The notes below the pieces were generated by a model. It saw nothing but the letters and a program-made list of their open reading frames with translations, searched no databases and had not been told where the DNA came from. A program made the position numbers and the translations under genes. A DNA stretch of 64,000 nucleotides from Hohaiivirga sp031546825 (GTDB lineage Bacteria > Pseudomonadota > Alphaproteobacteria > Rhizobiales > Beijerinckiaceae): NCBI GenBank assembly GCA_031546825.1, contig JAVBJU010000030.1, positions 24,868-88,867 on the forward strand, read 5' to 3'. This document shows, in pieces, positions 25,484 to 34,049 of this stretch; within the stretch, counting starts at the first letter, position 1, and each line of letters starts with the position of its first letter.

Positions 25484-26530
25484 CTATTTTTCTTTCTTGG
25501 TCGGGTCCATTTTGACGCTATCGACCCATTTATTGATCAGGCGATTGCGCGTGTCGGAGGCGCCATAGACGTCCATGTTATAATTGATGAGATTCATGCC
25601 TTCGAGCTTCATCGCTGAGGGCGAGTTTGCGGCGGTGGTGTTGGTCAGGGTCTGGTAGGATTCGCCCTTCTTCCAGGAGTTCTCCTGCCCGTCCTTCGAC
25701 AAGGCCCAATCAACAAACAGCTTGGCATTCTCCAGGTTGCGCGCACCCTTCACGATGGAAAGGCCACCGATTTCATAACCGGTGCCTTCACACGGCACGA
25801 TCAGTTGCAGGGCCGCGCCCTTTTCCTTCTCAAGCACGTAGTCGTGCAGGAAGCCGATGCCAATGGCGGTTTCACCGCGCGCAGCGTTACGCGAAGGCGT
25901 AATGCCAGACTTGGTATATTGCGAGATATTGGCATTGAGGCTGCGCAGATAGTCGAACGCCTTGTCCTCATTCCATAGCTGGATGAAAGTGGCGAGGGCG
26001 GTGTAAGCCGTGCCGGAGCTTTGCGGATCGGCAATCTGGATTTCGTCGCGGTATTCCGGCTTCAACAGGTCCGACCAGCACGCCGGGATCGGCAGTTTCT
26101 TCGCCTTCAAGCGGTCGGTGTTTACCCCGAAGCCAAGCACGCCAATATAAATGGCGGAAGAAAGGTTGCCTTTCACCTTGGCCGGGTCACGGAATTTGTC
26201 TGAAATTTCCTTGAGGTTGGGCGACTGATAGGCCTGCAAAAGCCCCATTTCACCAGCCTGGGATTGCGGGTCGAGCGTGCCGCCATACCATACGTCCGCC
26301 TGCGGGTTTTGCTTCTCGGCGTCGATTTTGGCCATGGTACTACCGGAGCCATTGCGCACAATGGCAACCTTAACATCGTACTTCTCGCCGAACACCTGGG
26401 CAGCGGAATCACACATAGCATTGGTAGCGCTGCAATAAACGGTCAAACGCCCCTTCGCCTCAGCCGCAGTGGTCAGACCAGCAACGGCGAGCGCGGATAG
26501 CGCGGTCATCGACAACAGTTTCAACTTCAT
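25484..26530 (-). CDS. Periplasmic substrate-binding protein (AfuA/FbpA type)
   Basis: A 348-residue extracellular solute-binding protein. It opens with a signal peptide ('MKLKLLSMTALSALAVAGLT', cleavage expected after 'AEA') and continues with 'GRLTVYCSATNAMCDSAAQV', close to the start of AfuA-type proteins. 'QADVWYGGTLDPQSQAGEMG' near residue 100 is the usual ligand-loop region. The ATG at 26530 is preferred because AAAAGGGAAGGGCATCATC precedes it and the signal peptide starts there; the reading frame extends to 26602. First gene of the transporter operon, divergent from uxuA with a shared promoter region. Confidence 0.92.
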   Translation of the reverse strand: MKLKLLSMTALSALAVAGLTTAAEAKGRLTVYCSATNAMCDSAAQVFGEKYDVKVAIVRNGSGSTMAKIDAEKQNPQADVWYGGTLDPQSQAGEMGLLQAYQSPNLKEISDKFRDPAKVKGNLSSAIYIGVLGFGVNTDRLKAKKLPIPACWSDLLKPEYRDEIQIADPQSSGTAYTALATFIQLWNEDKAFDYLRSLNANISQYTKSGITPSRNAARGETAIGIGFLHDYVLEKEKGAALQLIVPCEGTGYEIGGLSIVKGARNLENAKLFVDWALSKDGQENSWKKGESYQTLTNTTAANSPSAMKLEGMNLINYNMDVYGASDTRNRLINKWVDSVKMDPTKKEK

Positions 26531-26925
26531 GATGATGCCCTTCCCTTTTACTAAGCCTCGGGCGCGACACGCAAACTCCTGCGAGGCCGCCCCCGGAGAC
26601 ATTGGAATGAGCCTAGCATTAAGCCCCCCTCACCGCCAAGCCTCGACATCCGGACTGCACAGATGCATTTTGAGACATCACTTAATTTTTGAGACATCAC
26701 TTAATTAAAGTGATTTTACGGGTGCACCGGGGTCATGCATTTTTGGTCAGACCAGATGCTTGCGTCCGCCATGGCACAGCGCTATAAAGCCCATCTGGCC
26801 TTACCAATATGGCCGCAAAGAATGACGCTTCCGCCGTGATTTCCGCTCCAACGCTGGAACCACATTCGGGCAGGCATGCGTTTACTGTGAGACACGACGT
26901 ATTTCGATGGAAAGGGAATTTGGCT
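26531..26925. promoter_or_regulatory. Divergent control region of the transporter and uxuA operons
   Basis: About 395 bp between two divergent start codons. Its middle carries a tandem duplication at 26668-26705 and a dyad ATCACTT-AATTA-AAGTGAT around 26697-26715. Such elements are likely binding sites of a regulator that controls both operons (inference). In other bacteria hexuronate genes are often controlled by GntR-type repressors, but none is in the window. The coding-like frame before 26926 is not credible. Confidence 0.55.
26668..26705 (+). repeat. Tandem duplication of a 19-bp unit
   Basis: TTTTGAGACATCACTTAAT occurs twice head to tail without any mismatch (26668-26686 and 26687-26705). 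The second copy runs into TAAAGTGAT, which completes a dyad. Confidence 0.95.
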
Positions 26926-27981
26926 ATGAAGATGACGTTTCGCTGGTATGGGGATTCTGACCCGGTCACGCTGCAAAATATCCGCCAGATTCCCGGCATG
27001 TATGGCATCGTTTCCGCGGTTTACGACATTCCGGTTGGCGAAGTTTGGCCGGTTGAAAACATCCGCGCCCTCAAAGCCAAAGTCGAGGCCCACGCCCTCA
27101 CGCTTGAAGTCATCGAAAGCGTTCCGGTTCACGAGGACATCAAGCTCGGCAAACCGAGCCGCGACCGCCTGATTGAGAATTATTGCCAGTCCATCAAGAA
27201 CCTCGCGCAATGCGGCATCAAGGTGATCTGCTACAACTTCATGCCTGTGTTTGACTGGACCCGTACCGACCTGGAACGCAAGGCGGCGGACGGCTCCAAT
27301 TCACTCGCTTTTGAGGCGGCAGTGGCCGACCGCATCGACGTGTCCAAAGGCATCTCACTGCCGGGCTGGGATGCCAGCTACAAGCCGGAAGAGCTGCAAG
27401 CCCTGCTCAACGATTACAAGTCGGTTGGTGACAAGGAGCTGTTCGCCAATCTCGAATATTTCCTCAAGAAGATCATCCCGGTTGCCTCGCAAGCTGGTAT
27501 CCTGATGGCCATTCACCCCGATGACCCACCGCGCCCGATTTTCGGCCTGCCGCGCATCGTCAAGAACCGCGATGACCTCAACAAGATTCTGGCCATCATC
27601 GACACCCCTGCCAATGGCCTGACCTTCTGCACCGGCTCCATGGGCGCCGACCTCAACAACGACTGCGTCGCCATGGTGCGCGAATTTTCGGCCCGCAAAC
27701 GCATTCACTTCGCCCATCTGCGCAATGTGAAGACCAACGCCGCGGGTGATTTCTACGAGAGCCAGCACCTTTCCTCAGACGGCTCCGTCGACATGGGTGA
27801 AGTGGTGCGCGCCTATTATGAGACCGGCTTCGATGGTTATTACCGCCCCGACCACGGCCGCATGATCTGGGGCGAAACCGGCAAGCCCGGCTATGGCCTT
27901 TATGATCGGGCGCTCGGCGCGGTTTATCTCAATGGTTTGTGGGAAGGCATCGCCAAGACCCACAAAGCCACCAAGAAATAA
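26926..27981 (+). CDS. uxuA: Mannonate dehydratase
   Basis: Dehydrates D-mannonate to 2-keto-3-deoxygluconate in glucuronate breakdown. The 351-residue sequence has the family features 'GIVSAVYDIPVGEVW' near residue 28, 'CYNFMPVFDWTRT' near 103, 'MAIHPDDPPRPIFGLPRIV' near 195 and 'RKRIHFAHLRNV' near 258. The ATG at 26926 has AAAGGGAATTTGGCT upstream; the frame extends to 26809 without support. It is followed 10 nt later by a mannonate oxidoreductase gene, which would supply its substrate. The other enzymes expected for the pathway (uronate isomerase, KDG kinase) are not in the window. Confidence 0.95.
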   Translation: MKMTFRWYGDSDPVTLQNIRQIPGMYGIVSAVYDIPVGEVWPVENIRALKAKVEAHALTLEVIESVPVHEDIKLGKPSRDRLIENYCQSIKNLAQCGIKVICYNFMPVFDWTRTDLERKAADGSNSLAFEAAVADRIDVSKGISLPGWDASYKPEELQALLNDYKSVGDKELFANLEYFLKKIIPVASQAGILMAIHPDDPPRPIFGLPRIVKNRDDLNKILAIIDTPANGLTFCTGSMGADLNNDCVAMVREFSARKRIHFAHLRNVKTNAAGDFYESQHLSSDGSVDMGEVVRAYYETGFDGYYRPDHGRMIWGETGKPGYGLYDRALGAVYLNGLWEGIAKTHKATKK

Positions 27982-27991
27982 GGACAGCGCC

Positions 27992-28846
27992 ATGCAGCTT
28001 CCCTTTGATATCGACCTTAAGGGCAAGACCGTCGTCGTCACTGGCGGCGGCGGGGTGCTCTGCGCGGAGTTCGCCACGGCGCTCGCCGCGTGTGGTGCGA
28101 AAATTGCTGTGCTCGACCTCAATGGCGAGAACGCCGAAAAGGTAGCAAAAGCAATCCGTGACACGGGAGCCGAAGCCATTGGCCTCAAAGCGAATGTGCT
28201 GGAGCGCGCCTCGCTGGAAGAAGCTGCGGCGACCGTGCTGGCTAAGCTCGGCCCGTGCGATCTCCTGCTCAATGGTGCCGGCGGAAACCACCCCAAAGGC
28301 ACCACCACAAAAGACCAGTTCGAGGAAGGGGATCTGGGCGACCCCGATTTGAAAACCTTCTTCGATCTTGATCCCGACAGCGTCGGCTTTGTGTTTAACC
28401 TGAATTTCCTCGGCACATTGCTGCCGACCCAGGTTTTCGCGCGGCAGATGATTGGCCGGAAGGGCTGCTCGATCATCAATATCTCGTCGATGAATGCCTT
28501 CAAGCCGCTCACCCGCATTCCCGCCTATAGCGGCGCGAAGGCAGCGGTGAGCAACTTCACGCAATGGCTTGCGGTGCATTTCGCCAAGGCGGGCATCCGC
28601 GTCAATGCGATTGCCCCCGGCTTCTTCATCACCCAGCAGAACCATGCGCTGCTGATTGATGCCAAGACCGGGGCGTTCACGGCGCGGGCGAAGAAGATTG
28701 TCGACCACACCCCCATGGGCCGCTTCGGCGAGTCGCATGAATTGGTCGGAACACTGCTGTTCCTCGCCAGCGAGCCGGCCTCCGGCTTCGTCAACGGCGT
28801 GGTGCTGCCGGTCGATGGCGGTTTCGCCGCGTATTCGGGCGTGTGA
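27992..28846 (+). CDS. uxuB: D-mannonate oxidoreductase (fructuronate reductase), SDR type
   Basis: Expected to interconvert D-fructuronate and D-mannonate with NAD(P)H. This 284-residue SDR shows 'TVVVTGGGGVLCAEFATALA' at residues 11-30, 'LLLNGAGGNHPKGTT' near 92 and the catalytic 'YSGAKAAVSNF' near 178. The 'GGNHP' segment is characteristic of the YjmF-type mannonate oxidoreductases, which differ from the long-chain UxuB of E. coli. It starts 10 nt after uxuA and is followed by a strong terminator. The role is strengthened by the uxuA neighbour; the exact substrate was not tested. Confidence 0.85.
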   Translation: MQLPFDIDLKGKTVVVTGGGGVLCAEFATALAACGAKIAVLDLNGENAEKVAKAIRDTGAEAIGLKANVLERASLEEAAATVLAKLGPCDLLLNGAGGNHPKGTTTKDQFEEGDLGDPDLKTFFDLDPDSVGFVFNLNFLGTLLPTQVFARQMIGRKGCSIINISSMNAFKPLTRIPAYSGAKAAVSNFTQWLAVHFAKAGIRVNAIAPGFFITQQNHALLIDAKTGAFTARAKKIVDHTPMGRFGESHELVGTLLFLASEPASGFVNGVVLPVDGGFAAYSGV

Positions 28847-28883
28847 TCCTTTTCGGGCATCTTTGTTCCTGATGCTTCCCTTC

Positions 28884-28921
28884 ACGCCGTGTGTCTGAAT
28901 TTTTCAGCACACGGCGTTTTT
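28884..28921 (+). terminator. Rho-independent terminator after the uxuAB unit
   Basis: A long stem ACGCCGTGTG / CACACGGCGT, extended inside by CTGAA/TTCAG, is followed by TTTTT. Confidence 0.92.
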
Positions 28922-28992
28922 ATATCAATTGGCTTGGCATTGCTGCGCCGCCATCTTTAGGATCAACTGCAAGCACCGCCAACAGGATGGAT

Positions 28993-30063
28993 ATGATGGC
29001 TCAAAAAGCTCTTGGCTTCGGACTAATCGGCACCGGCATGATCGCCAGTTTTCACGCCAAGGCCATCAAAGCCCTGGAAGAAAAACATAATATCCGCCTC
29101 GTCGGCGTCGCGGCTCGCGCGCTTGAGAAAGCCAATGATTTTGCCAAGTGCCATCAGGTGTCGTTTGCGACCGACAAGGTGGAAGAACTCGTTGCCCGGC
29201 CGGATATCGATGTTGTCTGCATTCTCACGCCAAGCGGCGCGCACCTCGAACCCGCATTGGCGGCCATCGCGGCTGGCAAAAACGTGATTATCGAAAAGCC
29301 TCTGGAAATCACGACAGCCCGTGTCGATCAAATCCTCGCCACGGCAAAGGCGGCGAATGTCAAGGTTGGGGCCATTTTCCAGGCGCGGTTCAGCAAGGGC
29401 GCGCGGCTGGTGAAGCAGGCCCTTGATGCTGGACGCCTCGGCCCACTGGTTCTGTGCTCGGCCTATGTGAAGTGGCATCGGTCCGACGCCTATTACACCG
29501 GATGGAAAGGAACACTCGCACTTGATGGTGGGGGCGCGGTCATCAACCAGTCGATCCACGCCATCGACCTGTTGCAATGGCTCGTCGGCATGCCATCTGA
29601 AGTGTTTTCATGGAAAACGCGCGCTGTTCATAAGAAGATTGAGGCGGAAGACACCGCCGTCGCCAGCCTGCGCTTTCCCCATGGTGCGCTCGGCAGCATC
29701 GAGGCCACCACCGCAACCTGGCCCGGCTGGGAACGGCGCATCGATATCTGTGGCCAACACGGCTCAGTGGCAATTGAAGACGACCGCATTGTGCATTGGG
29801 ATTTTGCCACCCCCCTTCCCGAAGACGACGCCATTCGCGCCAGCATCGGCCAGCAAGGAGCCGGATCAGGTGCCAGCGCACCGGATCAGATCAGCTTTGA
29901 AGGCCATAAGCAGCAGATCGAAGAAATGGTTCTATCCATCCGCAACGGCACCCCACTGAGCGTCGATGGCCATCAGGCCCGCAACGCGGTGGCGCTGATT
30001 GAAGCGATGTATCAATCGGCGGAAAGCGAGATGGCAGTTGGTGTCGAGGACTTTGTAGAATGA
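28993..30063 (+). CDS. Gfo/Idh/MocA family oxidoreductase
   Basis: A sugar-type NAD(P)-dependent oxidoreductase of 356 residues. The N-terminal Rossmann fold has 'GFGLIGTGMIASFHAKAI' near residue 8 and the family's 'EKPLEIT' at about 98-104, where the lysine contacts the sugar. The C-terminal domain contains 'GGGAVINQSIHAIDLLQWLV' near 180, holding the catalytic histidine. Several start codons are possible; 28993 is chosen because AGG lies 6 nt upstream (28987 and 28996 are alternatives). It sits behind the uxuAB terminator but may belong to the same sugar-acid regulon. Its substrate is not known. Confidence 0.88.
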   Translation: MMAQKALGFGLIGTGMIASFHAKAIKALEEKHNIRLVGVAARALEKANDFAKCHQVSFATDKVEELVARPDIDVVCILTPSGAHLEPALAAIAAGKNVIIEKPLEITTARVDQILATAKAANVKVGAIFQARFSKGARLVKQALDAGRLGPLVLCSAYVKWHRSDAYYTGWKGTLALDGGGAVINQSIHAIDLLQWLVGMPSEVFSWKTRAVHKKIEAEDTAVASLRFPHGALGSIEATTATWPGWERRIDICGQHGSVAIEDDRIVHWDFATPLPEDDAIRASIGQQGAGSGASAPDQISFEGHKQQIEEMVLSIRNGTPLSVDGHQARNAVALIEAMYQSAESEMAVGVEDFVE

Positions 30064-30186
30064 CTTGCTAAGGCCTGTCTCATTTTAGTTGATAATGATC
30101 TGGCATGGAGCACAATCTGTGTTCGTGACAACGGCAGGTTGAGCAGATAGTTTGCCCCATACTTCCAAAGTGAAAGCCCTCCTTTC

Positions 30187-30633
30187 ATGAGTTCAGAATC
30201 CAACACAATCGCTTTCAAGAAAGAGATATCTCTCGCAATTAGGCAGAACATGGATGCGCAACGCGCAGCTATTGCTCAACTTGTGGCTCGGCACTTTCCA
30301 TCTGAAACTATTGGGCCAGGGCAGAAGAGCTTCATTCTGCTGCAAAAGATTTTGGATGCAAAGCTCATTTCCAGACAGCAAACATGGGAACTGCAGGCAC
30401 TCGGCGTCATTTTTGGTGACGCGCTCATCAACTTCATCGACGGTTTGGCTTGGTGGGAGGTAACGGACCAATATGGAACCGACGCGGTCTTGCGCTACCG
30501 AGAAACAACCGTGCAGTTGAGCGCTGTGACTATGATATCAAAGCGGATTGAGGACGGCGAAGAAGTAGATATTTTACATATTGCTAACTGGCTGAAAAAT
30601 TTCATCGAAGCGAAAAAAGACGAATACCAATAA
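30187..30633 (+). CDS. DUF3806-like hypothetical protein
   Basis: A 148-residue soluble protein that resembles the DUF3806 family: a helical N-terminus, then 'ELQALGVIFGDALINFIDGL' near residues 70-89 with the conserved Gly-Asp, 'WWEVTDQYGTDAVLRYRET' near 91-109, and a C-terminal helix. Function unknown. The gene and the 123 bp before it are less GC-rich than the neighbours. The start is weakly supported (GAAAGCCCTCC upstream), so a different start is possible. It lies 6 nt before the methyltransferase gene on the same strand but need not be functionally linked. Confidence 0.6.
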   Translation: MSSESNTIAFKKEISLAIRQNMDAQRAAIAQLVARHFPSETIGPGQKSFILLQKILDAKLISRQQTWELQALGVIFGDALINFIDGLAWWEVTDQYGTDAVLRYRETTVQLSAVTMISKRIEDGEEVDILHIANWLKNFIEAKKDEYQ

Positions 30634-30639
30634 ACTGCC

Positions 30640-31437
30640 ATGCTCATCCCCCTCACCCATCCCGATGATCCGCGCATTGAACCCTATCGCGCCGTGCAGG
30701 AACGCGACCTGACCGGGCGGCAGGGGCGGTTTATTGCTGAGGGTGAGGTGGTGCTCAATGTGCTGCTGCATTCGCCTTATGCGGTCGAAAGTCTGTTGAT
30801 TTCCGAGAAACAGCTTGGTTTTCTTGACCGTGCCGGAGTTGCCGTGCCGGATGATGTGCCGGTTTATGTGGCAGAGCAGAAGGTGATGGATGCCATTGTT
30901 GGCTTTCACATCCATCGTGGACTGTTAGCCGTTGGCCGCAAGCAGACAGAGCGGAGTGCCACAGAGCTTCTCTCTAACCTGCCCGCGCAAACGCTGGCGC
31001 TGGGCCTTGTTGGCCTCAGCAACCATGACAACATCGGCGGAATTTTTCGCAATGCTGCGGCGTTCGGCGCGGGGGCCGTGCTGCTTGACGACACCTGTTG
31101 TGATCCGCTCTATCGCAAGGCATTGCGCGTGTCGGTTGGCGGGGTTTTGCGCGTGCCGTTTGTTCGTTCAGGCACAGCGGAAGAGATGATCTGTGCTTTC
31201 CGGGCCAATGGCTTCTCGATTTTGGCGCTGAGCCCCAGGGGCGACAAGGATATGCGGGAGCTTGCTCCGCGTCCCGGTCGCACCGCACTGCTTCTCGGGG
31301 CCGAAGGGCCAGGATTGCCCGAAGAAATCCTTGAATGCGTCGAGACTGTCCGCATTCCCATGGCGGGTGCGTTTGATTCTCTCAACGTCGCCACCACGAG
31401 CGGCATCGCACTCCATCAACTGCGCCTGACGCCTTAA
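30640..31437 (+). CDS. TrmH (SpoU) family RNA 2'-O-methyltransferase
   Basis: A SPOUT-fold RNA methyltransferase of 265 residues. The three family motifs are present: 'GLSNHDNIGGIFRNAAAFGA' near residues 126-145 (motif 1 with the catalytic arginine), 'LLLGAEGPGLPEEIL' near 216 (motif 2) and 'DSLNVATTSGIALHQL' near 245 (motif 3 with the SAM-binding knot). The N-terminal substrate-binding part carries 'QGRFIAEGEVVLNVLL'. Whether it modifies tRNA or rRNA cannot be told. Confidence 0.92.
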   Translation: MLIPLTHPDDPRIEPYRAVQERDLTGRQGRFIAEGEVVLNVLLHSPYAVESLLISEKQLGFLDRAGVAVPDDVPVYVAEQKVMDAIVGFHIHRGLLAVGRKQTERSATELLSNLPAQTLALGLVGLSNHDNIGGIFRNAAAFGAGAVLLDDTCCDPLYRKALRVSVGGVLRVPFVRSGTAEEMICAFRANGFSILALSPRGDKDMRELAPRPGRTALLLGAEGPGLPEEILECVETVRIPMAGAFDSLNVATTSGIALHQLRLTP

Positions 31438-31479
31438 AAATAATTCAAGTTTTTCATCCTCCTCCGGAAGGAATGTCTG

Positions 31480-32349
31480 ATGTCCCATGCCCCAAGCAAC
31501 CACGGGTTTTTCCGCTACCAGATCGGTGACGTAAACCTGACTGCGCTCCACGATGGCCTCAATCGCCGCCCACTCGACGGCCTTCTGCGCAACGCCAGTG
31601 TCGCGGAGGCTGAGGTAGCATTGGCTGAAGCTGGCTTGCCAACCGATGCGCTGCCCATCACATTCACGCCCCTAGTCATCGAAAATAGCGGCGAATTGAC
31701 GCTCATTGATACCGGTAACGGCGACATGGGCTCAGAGACAAACGGTTTCATGCTGGAAAATCTCAAGGCCGCCGGATACGCACCCACAGATATCAAAAAC
31801 GTCGTTATCAGCCATTTTCACGGCGACCACATCAACGGGTTGCGCAGCAAAAACGGCTTCGAGAACTTCCCCCATGCCCGCATTCTGGTACCGGATGCGG
31901 AGTGGCAGTTCTGGATGGAAGAAGCGCCAGTCAAAGGGCTGGAAGGCATGGCAGCAACCCAGCAGAAAAACGCCGAGCGGGTATTCCTGCCGATGCATGA
32001 TCGCGTGGAAAAATTCAGCTCTGGCGATGAGATAGTGCCGGGCTTGACAGCGCTCGCCGCTCCTGGTCACACGCCGGGGCACAGTGCTTTTCAACTGCGC
32101 TCGGCAGACACCAAACTGCTGATTTTGTCAGACATCATCAACCACCCGGCATTGTTTGCGCGCCACCCCGACTGGTCACCCACTTTCGACATTCTTCCTG
32201 AACTTGCCGTCACCACCCGCAAGAAGTTTCTGGGGCTTGCCGAAGCCAAAAAAACGCAGGTCGCGTTCTTCCATGCGCCTTTCCCGGCAACGGGCTTCAT
32301 TGAGAAAGCGCAAGGTGGTTTTCGATTTATACCGATTGGGAAGAACTAA
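31480..32349 (+). CDS. MBL-fold metallo-hydrolase
   Basis: A 289-residue protein of the metallo-beta-lactamase fold. Metal ligands are clear in 'HFHGDHINGL' near residue 111 (HxHxDH), a later histidine in 'AAPGHTPGHSAFQL' near 196 and the bridging aspartate near 218 ('ILSDIINHP'). The N-terminal shape and the 'LIDTGNGDMG' segment are shared with lactonase-like proteins (AHL lactonase, methyl parathion hydrolase groups). A specific substrate is not evident. GGAAGGAATGTCTG precedes the ATG. Confidence 0.88.
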   Translation: MSHAPSNHGFFRYQIGDVNLTALHDGLNRRPLDGLLRNASVAEAEVALAEAGLPTDALPITFTPLVIENSGELTLIDTGNGDMGSETNGFMLENLKAAGYAPTDIKNVVISHFHGDHINGLRSKNGFENFPHARILVPDAEWQFWMEEAPVKGLEGMAATQQKNAERVFLPMHDRVEKFSSGDEIVPGLTALAAPGHTPGHSAFQLRSADTKLLILSDIINHPALFARHPDWSPTFDILPELAVTTRKKFLGLAEAKKTQVAFFHAPFPATGFIEKAQGGFRFIPIGKN

Positions 32350-32447
32350 GCAGTCCTCTTTTGGTGCAAGGTGGAGTAATATAAGGAATGCAGGCGAGGT
32401 GTTCGCTTTCGGGTGACACACGCATCTGCAATTCAGGAAGGACTACG

Positions 32448-33218
32448 GTGCAGCAGTTTCAAAAGGTCGCGTTCACTGCCAGTGCCGCACCGCAAGCGCA
32501 GCAAGCCCTTGTGGAATTGAAAAAACTTTACCCATCGGTGGACCCGGATGAAGCCGATGTGATCGTCGCCATCGGCGGAGATGGCGAGATGCTGCGTGGA
32601 CTCCATCAATATATGGGCACCGCCAAGCCGATCTTCGGCATGAACAAGGGCTCGGTTGGGTTTCTCATGAATGAGTACCGAACCGATAATCTGCTGGAAC
32701 GCCTCGAAGCCGCGCACCGCTCTGTCACTCATCCGCTTCTGATGGTTGCATGGGATATCCAGAACCACTCCCACACCGCCCGCGCGATCAACGAAGTCTC
32801 GATGCTGCGCCAGACCTATCAGGCGGCGAAGCTCGCGATTTCCATTGATGGACGCGAACGGCTTCCAGAGCTGATTGCTGACGGGATGCTGGTGGCTACC
32901 CCCATCGGCTCGTCGGCCTATAACCTTTCGGTCGATGGGCCGATCCTGCCATTGAGTTCGCCTCTGCTGGCGCTCACGCCCATCTCCGCATTCCGCCCCC
33001 GCCGCTGGCGCGGGGCATTGCTGCCAGACAATGTCAAAATCGTCATCAATGTGTGCGAACCGGAAACGCGCCTTGTCAGCGCCGTCGCCGACCATACCGA
33101 GATCAATGCCGTTTCGTCCGTGGAAATCTCCATGGACCAAACCGTCGATCTCGTCATGTTGCATGACCCGAACCACAGTCTCGACGAACGCATCGTTGCC
33201 GAGCAATTCGGAAGCTAA
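32448..33218 (+). CDS. nadK: NAD kinase
   Basis: Phosphorylates NAD to NADP with ATP. The product is 256 residues, the usual alphaproteobacterial length. The catalytic 'VAIGGDGEML' (GGDG) is near residue 41, the 'NEVSML' segment near 115 and 'ATPIGSSAYNLSVDGPILPL' near 150. The start is a GTG at 32448 with CAGGAAGGACTAC upstream; the frame extends to 32388 but those residues are not family-like. It lies 12 nt before the next gene on the same strand. Confidence 0.95.
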   Translation: MQQFQKVAFTASAAPQAQQALVELKKLYPSVDPDEADVIVAIGGDGEMLRGLHQYMGTAKPIFGMNKGSVGFLMNEYRTDNLLERLEAAHRSVTHPLLMVAWDIQNHSHTARAINEVSMLRQTYQAAKLAISIDGRERLPELIADGMLVATPIGSSAYNLSVDGPILPLSSPLLALTPISAFRPRRWRGALLPDNVKIVINVCEPETRLVSAVADHTEINAVSSVEISMDQTVDLVMLHDPNHSLDERIVAEQFGS

Positions 33219-33230
33219 GGGCCACGCGCC

Positions 33231-33974
33231 ATGATGGAACCATTCCGCTCCCTCCTCCTCGTTTCCCCCCATGAAACGGAACTGCTCGAGCGCGCCTATT
33301 CCTGCGGCGCAGATTGCATTGTGCTTGATCTGATGGGGTGCAGCATCGAAGGCTGCAAAGGCAAAGGCTTCAACTGCGTTGCTCTGAAAGACACCATTGC
33401 CGATGCCCTCAAGAAAAGCGCATCACACTCAAAGCTGTTTGTCCGCGCCAGCCATCCGGCAACCGGACGCACGGAAGTGGAATTGCGATGCGTGATGTCC
33501 ATCAAGCCAGAGGGCGTTCTTCTGCCGTCCTCGGTTGGCCAGCAGGATATCGCCAGTCTGTCCGCGCTGTTGTCAGTCATTGAAGCACAATACGGTATGG
33601 AGGACGGCACGACGCGCATTCTCGCCGTATCCGGGGAAACCTCGGCAGGCGTGCTTGCGTCCACCGGGTTTTCGCCAGCCTCCGGCCATCCTCCATTGAA
33701 GCGGCTCTATGGACTGTCCTGGGATGAAATCGCCCTGTCGTCGGAACTCGGGAGCGAAGGCTACGGCTTGCCGCGGGATGTCGCCGGTTTCGCACGTTCC
33801 ATGACACTGATGGCTGCGCGCGCCGCCAAGGTATTTGCCTTCGACACCCCATCATTGAGCGCCGACGCCGCAACTTTCCGCAGGGAATGCCAGGTCGCGA
33901 TGGCCGCAGGCTACGAAGGCAAAATCGCCCTCTACCCGGATCAGGTGCCTGTGATCAATGAAATTTTTGCCTGA
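33231..33974 (+). CDS. HpcH/HpaI aldolase/citrate lyase (CitE-like) family protein
   Basis: A 247-residue TIM-barrel protein. 'DCIVLDLMGCSIEG' near residues 28-41 takes the place of the usual 'VLDLEDSV' entry of CitE proteins, the conserved strand 'LFVRASHP' carries the arginine near 68, and 'RILAVSGETSAGVL' near 126 corresponds to the glutamate-bearing loop. Activity could be a CoA-thioester lyase or thioesterase, or one of several aldol-type reactions; the altered acidic motif makes a precise call unsafe. The dispersed repeat follows 13 nt after the stop. Confidence 0.78.
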   Translation: MMEPFRSLLLVSPHETELLERAYSCGADCIVLDLMGCSIEGCKGKGFNCVALKDTIADALKKSASHSKLFVRASHPATGRTEVELRCVMSIKPEGVLLPSSVGQQDIASLSALLSVIEAQYGMEDGTTRILAVSGETSAGVLASTGFSPASGHPPLKRLYGLSWDEIALSSELGSEGYGLPRDVAGFARSMTLMAARAAKVFAFDTPSLSADAATFRRECQVAMAAGYEGKIALYPDQVPVINEIFA

Positions 33975-33987
33975 GGTTTATCGCTCT

Positions 33988-34049
33988 AGATTCTTTGATG
34001 TCGTAACGCTTTACGTTTAACCGGCGATCCACTTAAAACGCGCGTTACT
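33988..34049 (+). repeat. Dispersed hairpin repeat, copy 2 (lacks first hairpin)
   Basis: These 62 nt align with the second half of copies 1 and 3, from AGATTCTTTGATG through AAACGCGCGTTACT. The first hairpin (GTGAAGTGCGTTT) is missing. The right end overlaps the minus-strand stop codon of ribE. The repeat is intergenic in all three copies. Confidence 0.9.

Noticed and set aside
26668..26705. CRISPR-like array
   Set aside because: The two 19-bp units are directly abutted without spacers.
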